The translations under genes and the position numbers were made by a program. The notes under the pieces were generated by a model. The model was not told where the DNA came from, did not search any database, and was given only the letters and a program-made list of their open reading frames with translations. DNA of 28,606 nt from the NCBI GenBank assembly GCA_016758965.1, contig JAEPRB010000379.1, positions 1 through 28,606 on the forward strand, given 5' to 3'. Shown here piece after piece: positions 9,101 to 18,800 of the stretch (its first letter is position 1; each line of letters starts with the position of its first letter). The stretch is from Circinella minor. Lineage: Eukaryota > Mucoromycota > Mucoromycetes > Mucorales > Lichtheimiaceae.

Positions 9101-9636
9101 TTTAATTTAATAATATATAAATATAAAACAAATATTCACCCCTCTCCCTTATGTTAAAGGTCATAAAAAGATAAATAGAAAACAAATATATATCTATTTC
9201 TATGTGTTAAAGGTCATAAAAAGATAAAAGGTTATGCAGCTTCTCCTTTTAAATATTTTATTAAAAACACTCGGTAAAATTTTTTTTAGATGATAACTAA
9301 TAATTATTTTATATTATAGCAAAAATTTTATTATAATTTTATTATAAGTAAGATTTAATTATTAGAGTTAAACCGATCATTAGATCGGCAGCTTGCTACT
9401 AATTTATTAAATATTAATTTCCTATACTTTAAAAGATTTATTTCTAATTTTTTAACTTTTAATTATAAATAAAAAGTATACTTACCTGCCCTGGAGGTAG
9501 GTTACGTCTAATGGTTCTGCGTTTTTACACGTTTTTAAATTAATATCAATAATTCAATAATTATTAAATTATTGAATGGAATTGTCGATAACTTGAGGAA
9601 ATACTTCTTATCAGCTTTAATTATTTTTTATTTAAC
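9101..9636 (+). promoter_or_regulatory. Spacer/leader copy A (cob-type leader in front of the 213-aa ORF)
   Basis: Homologous along its length to 12400-12899, the spacer between the second cox2 3' end and cob. Conserved blocks are AATATTCACCCCTCTCCCTT (9131-9150), a hairpin at 9485-9501 with arms CCTGCC/GGTAGG, the block GTTACGTCTAATGGTTCTGCG after it, and TTGAGGAAATAC just before the ATG. TATGTTAAAGGTCAT is locally repeated at about 9150 and, as TGTGTTAAAGGTCAT, at 9202. The homology stops at the ATG. Confidence 0.75.
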
Positions 9637-10278
9637 ATGAGAAAATTATGGAGTACAATTTCAGAACAACTTGGTTCTATTATTACAGGTGCTAGTGCTG
9701 TTAGTGCTGCTGTATATGCTACTGAAAGAAATATTAGTGAAAATAAAAAAAATCAAACAAATATAAATGAAGAAATTAATAAACTTCGAAAATTAATTGA
9801 AGAGCAAAGACATGAGTCGAAGGAAAAAGACAAAAAAATTGAGGAAATTTTAAATAATCTGGACCAATATCAAAAAATGGCTAATGAAGCATTTAAAAAT
9901 AAAAATTTAGAGTCCCAGACAGAATTAGAAAATAATACATTAGATTCACTTAATATTAAAAAAGCTTCTTTATTTGATTTAGAATCTTTACATACAAATG
10001 AATCTGTTAATTATCCTTTTTATGCATCTTTTAGTACTGGTTTTATGTTATTTAGTTTTGCTACTTTATCTGCTCTAATGGGTTTAATTACTAACTATTA
10101 TACTAAATTATACGGAGATCAGTATATTAATAAAGCCCCTAAATGGTTATTACCTATTATTAATAATTATTTTAAATTAGTAAATCATAGTAATACATAT
10201 TATTATATTATTATTTTCCTTTCTCAGGTATTAATTATGTTAACTTGTATTTATATGAAATTTAGAGGCATTGCATAA
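9637..10278 (+). CDS. Hypothetical coiled-coil membrane protein (213 aa)
   Basis: Not recognised. An N-terminal small-residue hydrophobic stretch (residues 13-29, SIITGASAVSAAVYA) is followed by a strongly charged Glu/Lys/Asn-rich coiled coil (about 33-87), then two membrane segments (about 128-153 and 188-208) joined by a loop of about 35 residues, and a short tail. No nuclease, polymerase or ribosomal protein motif is seen. Its ATG takes the place of the cob ATG behind a copy of the cob leader, which argues that it is translated. It is followed by 130 nt of AT-rich and GC-hairpin sequence and then by a truncated cox2 copy. Codon use is AT-rich like its neighbours. Confidence 0.8.
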   Translation: MRKLWSTISEQLGSIITGASAVSAAVYATERNISENKKNQTNINEEINKLRKLIEEQRHESKEKDKKIEEILNNLDQYQKMANEAFKNKNLESQTELENNTLDSLNIKKASLFDLESLHTNESVNYPFYASFSTGFMLFSFATLSALMGLITNYYTKLYGDQYINKAPKWLLPIINNYFKLVNHSNTYYYIIIFLSQVLIMLTCIYMKFRGIA

Positions 10279-10596
10279 ATTTATTTTTTTTTTTATCTTT
10301 TTTTTTTAATTAAGAGAATTAAAAAAATATTTTTTCACTTATTTCCTACTTATTTATAGGTTAAAATTAGCCCAAGTGCCGCCCCCTCTGGGTAAGTCCC
10401 CGAAGGGGGTTAAAATTAAAAATTGATGCTATTCCTGGTTAATCGACCAGATATATTACTATACGCAAGAAAATTAAATAATAATGATTAGACTAAATCT
10501 AACAATATCATTATTGATTTCATTATTACCAATGAAATCATTAACTACTTGCAGGAAATAATTTATTTCCTCAGAGACTTTATGTAGTATATTAAG

Positions 10597-10659
10597 GCCC
10601 GGGGCAGAGCCCCTGACCCGGGCCAGGCGGCAGGCGGTGCAGCCGCCCGGCGCCGGGCT
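10597..10659. repeat. 63-bp GC element, inverted copy of 15161-15223
   Basis: A perfect 63-bp reverse-complement match to 15161-15223, where the same element is inserted in frame in an endonuclease gene. It consists of two adjacent hairpins (CCCGGGGCAGAGCCCCTGAC.. and GGCGGCAGGCGGTGCAGCCGCC). Perfect identity suggests recent movement or gene conversion. Confidence 0.93.
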
Positions 10660-10844
10660 AATTATAATCTTAATAAAGACAAAGTTCAATATAAGTTTTA
10701 TCATAACTTAATAACAAAGCAGTACGGGTTTAAAAAACTTAATATTAATAATTCTTCTAGAGCTTTCTCTACTTTAACTTCTAATACACCTATTAAAAAA
10801 AAAAAATAATTCTATTAATTGGGTTGAAACAAAAAATATTAGAC

Positions 10845-10895
10845 AAGCTAGTTCCCCGGGGGAAGGAACTTCCCCCGGGGGGGGGGGGGAGGGCT
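10845..10895. repeat. GC hairpin with G homopolymer
   Basis: Arms GTTCCCCGGGGGAAGG/..TTCCCCCGGGG are followed by a run of about 13 G and GAGGGCTA, starting near a CTAG. The homopolymer is a likely sequencing-error site. Confidence 0.7.
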
Positions 10896-11009
10896 AAAAG
10901 AATATAATTATTTGCTTAAATCTTTAAAGGCAATACAGGTTTTTTTATTAATTGTAATTTTCCTATTATTGAATCTCAAGTAAATTTAGGGGACCCGGCC
11001 GGGCGCCAC

Positions 11010-12231
11010 GTGCCACCGGCAGGAGAATTAAAAAGTATGAAAAAAGTATCCAAATATTCAGGTATTGGAGGAGTTTATCTATTTTTTTATAAAGAAAAAA
11101 TCGTTTTTATATTGGTTCATCTACTGATTTATACACAAGATTTAAAAGCCATTAGATTAATAGTACCAGATCTAATCGAGGAGGAAATAGTAAATTTTAT
11201 AAATTTTTAATAAAAAATGGTGATTGGTCTTTATTTAATTGGTCTATTATTAAATCTACACCAAATCATATTTATAAATTTTTACAAATTAATCCTTCTA
11301 TTGCTTTAAATTCAATTGAATTTAATATTTTACTTTATTTTACTCAATTTGAAGTACGAATTTATGAACAAGCTTTATTGAGTTATTGTTCACCTTCATA
11401 AAATAGTAGTACTTCAGTAACATTTGGATTTATCAACTGGAAACCAGAGTTAAAGAATAATAAAGATAAAGTAACAATTGAAATCTATGATCAATCTAAT
11501 CATTTAGTAAGTAATTTCCCCTCTAAACGGTTAGCTAGTAAAGAATTAGGTTTAGGATTAACTACTATTAACCTATATTTAAATAAAAATTTTATGGTAG
11601 TAAGTCCTAAATTAGAAATGAAAATTTATATTGTAGATTCTTCTAAACCTTTATCTGATTAACCATTAAAGTATTTTGATAGTACTGAATTACCCACTAT
11701 TACAGATGTAGATCTATTTAATTTACCCAAAAATAAATTAGTAGCTCTACTCCTTGATAAAGTAAAAGTATTTGGTATTTATAATAATGCTCCTGAAGCT
11801 GCTAAATTATTAGATAATAAAAAATAATCCCGGGCCGGAGGCCCTGGATTCAAGGTGGCTCTGCCGGCCTCGAATCTAAATATATTGGGAGATATTTTAA
11901 TAAAGAAATATTAGTTAAAGCTGGTGATAAATAATTATATTTTGTAATGCATCCTGATTATCTTTATAATTTATCATTAAGACGAAGACCATTATTGGCA
12001 AGAAGCACAAATTCTATTGTACTTATTGATACGTTATTCAATACAGCTTTGAGATTTTCAACAGTAAAAAACCTTCTTCTATATTTAGGTCACAAATCTC
12101 CTCAATCTACTGCTTTTGTTAAACGGCATATGTATCCACCTAAATTATACAAAAATCGATATCAATTTGTATCTGAAAAAGATTATGAAGGTATCATCGT
12201 AGGTGAATATTTTGACCATAAAAAAAGATAA
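11010..12231 (+). pseudogene. Decayed GIY-YIG homing endonuclease gene
   Basis: The GIY part (GIGGVYLFFYK, about 11059-11091) is separated by a one-base frameshift in an A run from the YIG part (RFYIGSSTDLYTRF, from about 11103). In-frame TAG and TAA stops follow (about 11151, 11399 and 11660). Downstream in the same region lie NUMOD-like repeats and a GC hairpin at 11827-11877. The C-terminal domain is at 11947-12231 (IVLIDTLFNTALRFSTVK.. and FVKRHMYPPKLYKNRY). Together these account for a full-length intron endonuclease that can no longer be made. Confidence 0.85.
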
Positions 12232-12399
12232 ATAAACTTATAAAAGCGATTAAATCAAACTTCTGTTTTAGTAGAAAGAGAAGGTGTATATTACGGGCAA
12301 TGTTCAGAAATCTGTGGTGTACATCATGGATTTATGCCTATTGCCGTAAAAGCAGTATCATTAGAAAAATATCTAGCTTGGTTAAACGAGCAAGAATAG

Positions 12400-12899
12400 T
12401 TTAATCCAATAATATATTAATAAAAAATAAATATTCACCTCTCTCCCTTATATTAAAGGTCATTCTAAAATAATAGGTTTATACAGTCTTTTTTTTTTTA
12501 TAAGATTATTAAGAACACTAGGTATAAGAATTTTAGATAGTAAACCAATTACTACTATACATATAATTATAATTCTATTATAAGTAATAATAAGATTCTA
12601 TCTTGAATTTAACTTTTATATATTTTTTATAATATAAAAAGTTAAATATTAAATTATTTTTCCTATACTTTAAATAAGATTTAATTAAGATTTTATTTGT
12701 CTTATTTTAAATTTATTAATTAAAAAGTATACTTACCTGTCCTGGAGGCAGGTTACGTCTAATGGTTCTGCGTTTTACACGTTTTAAATTTACAACAAAA
12801 TTATTAATTTTTTATAAATAATAATTCAATCTAAATTGAATAGAATTATCGGTAATTTGAGGAAATACCTCTTATCAGCCTAAATAAATTTTATTTTAC
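12400..12899 (+). promoter_or_regulatory. Spacer/leader copy B (cob leader)
   Basis: The direct upstream region of cob. It shares with 9101-9636 the motif AATATTCACC.CTCTCCCTT (12430-12449), a hairpin at 12736-12752 with arms CCTGTC/GGCAGG, the block GGTTACGTCTAATGGTTCTG and TTGAGGAAATACCTCTTATC before the ATG. The hairpin arms differ from copy A at two positions, yet all pairs are kept through wobble or compensating bases. Confidence 0.75.
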
Positions 12900-15800
12900 A
12901 TGAAATTACTAAAAAGTCATTCCCTTTTAAGTCTTGCTAATAGTTATGTTATTGATTCACCTCAACCTTCAAATCTTAACTATACATGGAATTTTGGATC
13001 TTTATTAGCTTTATGTCTTGGTATCCAAATTGTTACTGGAGTAACTTTAGCTATGCATTATACTCCAAACATTGATTTAGCTTTCATTAGTGTAGAGCAT
13101 AAACTCTCTCGAATGTGCTCTTAAAATTCTGCTGTATGCTGAAAAAATCTACAAATATTCAGTACTCTTCGAGTAATAATCTGAATAAATCAGATTAATC
13201 AGCAGGCATAATTATTTATAACCGAATTTAATTATTTCGTGTCTTAATAATTTTTAGCCTCAGAGACTTTACGCAGAAGGCTTTTAGCCAAGATAAAGTC
13301 CAAAAGTATTTAAGAAAGTCCCTAATCTTGATTATTTTGATTAAACTATTCGTATACTTTATCTTTCCTGCTTTTGTATTTATTAAAACCGAATACAAAG
13401 AATTCGTATCAAAATCTTCTAAATTGTCTAATTTAAATAGTTCAAGTATTGATAATTTAAATCCTAATTGGATTCAATGGTTTGTTGGATTCACAGATGG
13501 AGAAGGAAATTTTCATATCTCCTTAGACTCTAAGAAATCCTTTGTTAGATTTAGATTTAAGATTGCTCTTCATGCTGACGATTTAAATGTTCTGAAAAAC
13601 ATCCAATCAAAATTAGGTATTGGGTCAGCTCGATTGGAATCAGATGGTAAAACTGCAGTATTTGTAGTTCAAATTCTTGATCAAATTAAGAATGTACTTA
13701 TTCCAATCTTTGATAGATACAATCTACAATCTGTAAAAGTACTTGATTATTTATCATTTAAAGAAGCGATTGATATCAAAGAAAATTCAGGTAAACTATC
13801 AAACGATCAATTCAATAGAATTCAATCTATTAAAGAAAGTATGAACTTCAAAAGAACTGATTATTCTAGTTATAACCAGAATGTATTTGATATTACTCCC
13901 TATTGGTTATTAGGATTTGTAGATTTCTTAAAACTTAAATTAGATTTATTTGGAGAGTCTAGGAATTGTAGTATGGGGTTCTAATTTAGGAAGTAATGTA
14001 GGTAAAAAATTATCTAAAAAAGAATTGAATATGATTCAATTATCTTCAGAAAATAAAGGAATCATCGTCGGATTATTATTATCAGATGGTTGGTTAGGTT
14101 TTAGTAATCAACGATCAAAAAATACTCGATTAGGCTTAAAACAATCTTTTGATAATTTTAATTATGTTTGGTATGTTTTTACTCAACTTACACATTTTTG
14201 TAATAGTTATCCTTATTCTATTTCAGGAATTCGAAATCATAACAAATATTTTGCAGTATGCTTACAAACACGAGCTCTTTCGTGTTTAACTGAACTTCAT
14301 ACTTTATTTTATCCTAATAAGACAAAAATCATTCCTAATAATATTTATGATTTATTAACTCCTGTAGCTTTAGCTCATTGGATTATAGGTGATGGTTCAG
14401 CGAGATCAACTGGTTTAGTTTTATGTACAGATAGTTATACTATTCAAGAAGTAGTAAAATTAACGAATGTATTAAAAATTAAATATCATTTAGAATGTAC
14501 TATTCGATATCACAGACCAGGACATCCACGAATTTATATTCGAAAACAATCAATAGAAACATTACGAATAATTGTAAATCCTTACATTATCCCTTCAATG
14601 AGATATAAATTACAAAATGAAGGTTAATTCGTTTATGTTTTAACAATAAATTTATTTTAATACCGGGTAGTGGTGATAATTACTACTACCCTCCCCTTTT
14701 TTAGGGTACATTTGGTATTAAGAATTTAACTCCTTATTTCCAAGTAGCTCAAAGCAACAAATCTAGAAGTCTTATGGAAGCCCGGCGGCCGAGCCCAAAG
14801 GGCCCGGGCGACTGGCAGAGGGCTTCCAGCCCTCAGCTATTCAAAAATATCTTTTAAATCTTCCTTCGGCCCCGGCGGGCCGAGATCCCTTCGGGGTCGA
14901 GGCCCCCGGCGGGACTAAAAATCAATTAAATAACTTATCTACTTCAGTTAAACCAAGTTTAGTTAAAAAAAAAATACAGAAGTAATTTCTTTAATGGTAA
15001 CAGATGTTGATTCTTTATATGGTAATTTATTACCTTTCTTTGATTCGTTAAATTTCGAGAGTAGGAAATATATCGATTATAAATTATGGTCTGCTGCTCT
15101 TAAAATGCACAAATTAGGTCATTTTTATTTACCTGAAGGTAGAGCTTTATTGATCAAATTAGCCCGGCGCCGGGCGGCTGCACCGCCTGCCGCCTGGCCC
15201 GGGTCAGGGGCTCTGCCCCGGGCTAATAGTATCAATACAAATAGATACTCAACAACTGATAAGATTATTGAATTACCTACTAAAGAAGAAATTGACCAAA
15301 TTTTAAATTTACCTAATCCTTTTGATTTATCAACTGGTAAATCTCACGTTACTCTTGCTAGAGAGTTTGTTAAATCAAAAAGAGTAAAAGGAGAATTTAA
15401 AGTGTATGTGTATCAAAATGGAGTAGACGTTCCTAACAGTCCTTATGTATCTTATTATGCAGTACAAAAAGATCTAGGATTCAAAGGTAACAGAACTGTA
15501 AGTAGATATATTGATACAGACAAAGTATATGGTAACGGGTATACATTCTATACTTATTCTAAAAATAATTAATATTCACCCCTTTCCCTTTCTTAAGTAC
15601 TTTATCCAACGATTATGAGAGATGTTAACTATGGATGGATGATTAGATATCTTCACGCTAATACAGCATCATTCTTCTTCCTATTTGTATATCTACATAT
15701 TGGTAGAGGATTATACTATGGATCTTACAAAGCTCCTAGAGCTAAAGTATGGAGTATTGGTGTAATTATCTTAATTTTAATGATGGCTACAGCATTCTTA

Positions 15801-18800
15801 GGTATTGAAAACACATGCCTAAAATGGCTAGATTCAGAAGTAGAATGTCTTATTATGACTAGTAATATTATCGTTTCCCCTAAACTTAAATCTTTATTGG
15901 ATAACAATAAGATTAAACCAATTGCAGTTTTTGAAGAACTCAATAAAGAAGAAGTTAAAGAAAATCTTAGATCTAAGACTAGAAAAAAATCTGGTATTTA
16001 TGGTATTTTTAATATAATTACTGGTGATTTCTATATTGGAAGTGCTGTATCTAATAGATTTTACAGTAGATTTTATAAACATCTTCTAAGAGGATTAGGA
16101 AATAAAAAGATTGCAATCGATCTAGATAGATATAGAATTGAATCTTTTGCTTTTGTAATTTTAGAATATTATCCAGTAGAAATTACAAAAAAGAATAATC
16201 CTGAGTTAATGGCTTTAGAAACTTATTGGATTAAAACTTATTCTCCAACATATAATATTTTACTGGAAGCTGGTAATTCTTTAGGATATCAACATTCTGA
16301 AGAAATTAAACAGAAAATGAAAGATATTTATTCCGATGAAAGAAGAGAACGAATTGGTCTCTTAAACAAAGGTAAATCTTTAACAGATTCTGTTAAAACT
16401 CAATTAAGAGAAAAAGCTCTTAATAGATCTGATGAAGTTAAAAATAAATATAGATTAGCTGAGGGGCCTTCGGCCCCTCTGCCAGGAGGCCAGTCCGGCC
16501 CCCGGGCTTCTTCTAAACCAGTAACAGTTTATAATCAAGATGGAACAGTTTATATGAAATTTTCAGGTATCCGAGTAATGGCAAAACATTTTGGATGCGA
16601 TCATAAAACTATTAATAAAGTGATCGATACTGATAAATTATTTAAAAAACAATGGTATGTTAAATTAGATAAAACTAATTAACTTATTATTATGTCATAA
16701 TAATATTCTATTTCTAATTAGTCATAGTCCTATTTGGAGAATTGTGTAATTTATACAAAAAAACAATTCAGTAGAATAGAATACCCTGACGGGGGTATTG
16801 AAGAGGATAACGGCCTCTTTGGCTATGTTGGTGAAAACGGTTAAAGATTATACATCTTTCTCAAGACCGTCGGTGGTGTGTACCATCGCTACAGACTGGG
16901 TCACCAATGGGTGCCTGAAATGGTGCTTAATGTACAGTCGGATTTCCGAGGATATTTTATCCTACACAAGGCCTTAAATGATATTTATTAGAAAGGGAAC
17001 TTACAAATCCCGGGGATTAATAAATTGATGAGGTACATGGAATATAAACCAGATGTCAATTAAATTGGTGTTTATATTTTGGAAATTGTATGTTCTTCCT
17101 TGGGGTTAGATTTGGCCCACATACATTTAATGTATGTTAAAATCACTATATGCTGGGACACTCTAGAAACTTAAATACTTTCTAAGTAATAATTTTAAGT
17201 GTATAAAGTGAGTTATCAGCAGGAAAATAATTCCTCAGAGACTATATGTGATAGCCATTTTAATAAATGGTTAAGAGAAAGTCCATTTTATCAATTTGAC
17301 TCCTATTGAGATCAGGGTAAAAGCAATATTATGCAGAATATTTATTATATTCTGCTATTACTCCTGTAATTATCTCTAATGGGGCGCCTAAACTACCACA
17401 AAAAATTGTGGATTTAATTATTGGTTCTTTACTAGGTGATGCATCTGTAGAAAAACGAGGTAACAGTGCAAGAATTGAATTTAAACAAGGATTCAATCAT
17501 GCAAGTTATCTGTATTTTATTTATTATCAATTTTTATTTTGGAATTTAGCTTCTACAACAGCACCAGTTCCATTTAAAATTAAAGATAGTAAAGATGGTA
17601 AACATTTAGCAGTAAGATTTAGATCTCGGACATCTGTTAAATATACTTGGTTTAGAAATCTTTTTTATCCTGAAGGTAAAAAGATTGTACCTTCTAATAT
17701 TGCAGATTATTTAACTCCTAGAGGTCTAGCTTATTGGATTATGGATGATGGAGGATATCATGCATCAGGTTTAATTATTCATACTAATAGTTATACTAAA
17801 AAAGATGTTGAATTATTACAATTTGTTCTTCTTAATAAATTTAAGATTAAAACCAATATTTGGTCAAAATATAATTATTATATTCTTTATGTTCCTGCAT
17901 CTAATTTACCTACAGTACGTAAATTAGTACTACCATATATCCATTCTTCTATAAAATATAAAGTACACGCCAATAAATAATTAGTATTAGGCATTATGAA
18001 ATAATATGCAAATGTCTCTATGGGGTGCAACAGTAATTACTAACTTACTTTCTGCTATCCCTTGGATCGGTAAAGATCTTGTAGAGTTCGGAAATTTAGA
18101 TAATAATTTTAATAATTTTACTACTATGAGTTATTTACCTATTATTGGTATTGTAAACAGCAAAGCTTTACATAAAATTAAACTTCAATCAGATAAAGAA
18201 AAATTGGATATGTTAAAAGTTCCACATAACTTTTTATCTATGTTTGTTGGTTTAATTGATGGTGATGGTTATATTGCTATTACTAAAACACCAAAGAATT
18301 ATATTAGAATTGATCTTATCCTTTCTTTAGATATTAGAGATTTAGATTTAATTAATTATATTCATTCTGTACTTAAAGTTGGTCGAGTTAATAAATATCC
18401 TAAATTAAATTTAGTTAAATTAACAATTTCGAGAACAAATTTACAAACAATTGTATTTCCTCTGTTAGTTTATCACAATTTATACTTTTTAACGGATACA
18501 CGACGAGCTCAATTTGATAAAGCAATGTTTATTCTTCAGAATAATATTAAAAAATATTCTGAACTACCTAACGAATTTTCTGTATGTAATAATTTACCTA
18601 AAACTGCAGAAGATTATTGTAAATTAGATTTCTTCCCTAACTGGATTGTAGGATTTACAATAGCTTCAAATAAATCACTTAAATTAAAATGTTCTAAAAA
18701 TATGTTATCTAAAAATTTATCTAAATTAGTTAAAAGTTTTAATAAAAATTATACTAGCTCTATGGGGGTTTGAAGCTTGCCTAAACCTCAATTAGCAAAA

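Larger units (their letters stand above)
10440..12246 (+). mobile_element. Group I intron in the truncated cox2 copy
   Basis: It sits between GGT and CGA codons (IPG|RLN); exon T before, G at the intron end (12246). Core motifs are CTATACGCAAGAAAA near 10458 and CCTCAGAGACTTTATG near 10569. It carries a decayed GIY-YIG gene and several GC hairpins: 10597-10659, 10845-10895, 10988-11023 and 11827-11877. Since the upstream exon is only a stub, the intron is stranded in a non-functional gene. The exact 5' boundary could shift by one base. Confidence 0.8.
10411..12399 (+). pseudogene. cox2: 5'-truncated second copy of cox2, interrupted by a group I intron
   Basis: Only the C-terminal part is present. 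Positions 10411-10439 encode LKIDAIPG; after an intron, 12247-12399 encode [17 protein letters not shown]..., the CuA motif [13 protein letters not shown] and the end ...AWLNEQE with stop TAG. The 5' three quarters of the gene are missing, so it cannot make Cox2 alone. Relative to the complete gene it differs by scattered silent changes and one E-to-K change (AVKAV for AVEAV). It lacks the intron of the complete copy and has one that copy lacks. It probably represents the resident 3' end displaced by an incoming element carrying the present cox2 3' end, spacer and 213-aa ORF. Confidence 0.9.
14705..15572 (+). pseudogene. Resident LAGLIDADG endonuclease, C-terminal half with GC insertions
   Basis: It starts with the remainder of the second motif ([16 protein letters not shown]). 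Two GC elements and an A10 run break or shift the frame before 14994. From there an open frame runs ..[21 protein letters not shown].., [10 protein letters not shown], then an in-frame GC element (15161-15224, translated [19 protein letters not shown]), and on to the end [13 protein letters not shown]. The tail matches the usual C-terminus of cob-intron LAGLIDADG proteins with a NUMOD-like region. As a whole the resident gene is very probably dead. Confidence 0.82.
13101..15611 (+). mobile_element. cob intron 1 (group I) with two nested endonuclease genes
   Basis: The complete group IB-like core lies at the 5' end: GCTGTATGCTG near 13132, ATCAGCAGGCA at 13197, CCTCAGAGACTTTACG at 13259 and AAGATAAAGTCC at 13290. 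The remaining 2.3 kb carries a resident LAGLIDADG gene broken by a second LAGLIDADG gene and by three GC hairpin elements (14779-14829, 14866-14916 and 15161-15224). The motif AATATTCACC[C]CTTTCCCTT overlaps the last ORF's stop (15571-15590), close to the 3' splice site. Confidence 0.9.
15804..17088 (+). mobile_element. cob intron 2 (group I, position 393)
   Basis: 1285 nt with a GIY-YIG gene at the 5' side and the ribozyme core at the 3' side: GAAAACGGTTAAAGA near 16833, GCTACAGACTGGG at 16888 and TGTACAGTCGG at 16931, an ID-like core. Exon T before, G at the end (17088). Confidence 0.9.

Noticed and set aside
9637..10278. 213-aa ORF as a homing endonuclease
   Set aside because: No LAGLIDADG, GIY-YIG or HNH motif; a coiled coil plus two membrane segments instead.
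10474..10704. Minus-strand ORF of 76 aa
   Set aside because: Overlaps a group I core and the 63-bp GC element; no protein features.
11947..12231. 94-aa ORF as an independent gene
   Set aside because: Matches the C-terminal domain of the decayed GIY-YIG gene and is in frame with it after a stop.
13925..14704. Twintron (group I intron inside the resident endonuclease gene)
   Set aside because: No P3/P7-like core motifs such as CAGAGACT or ATAGTCC could be found in the insert; the same holds for 18663-19553.
14994..15572. 192-aa ORF as an independent gene
   Set aside because: It is the C-terminal part of the broken resident LAGLIDADG protein of cob intron 1, including a GC insertion.
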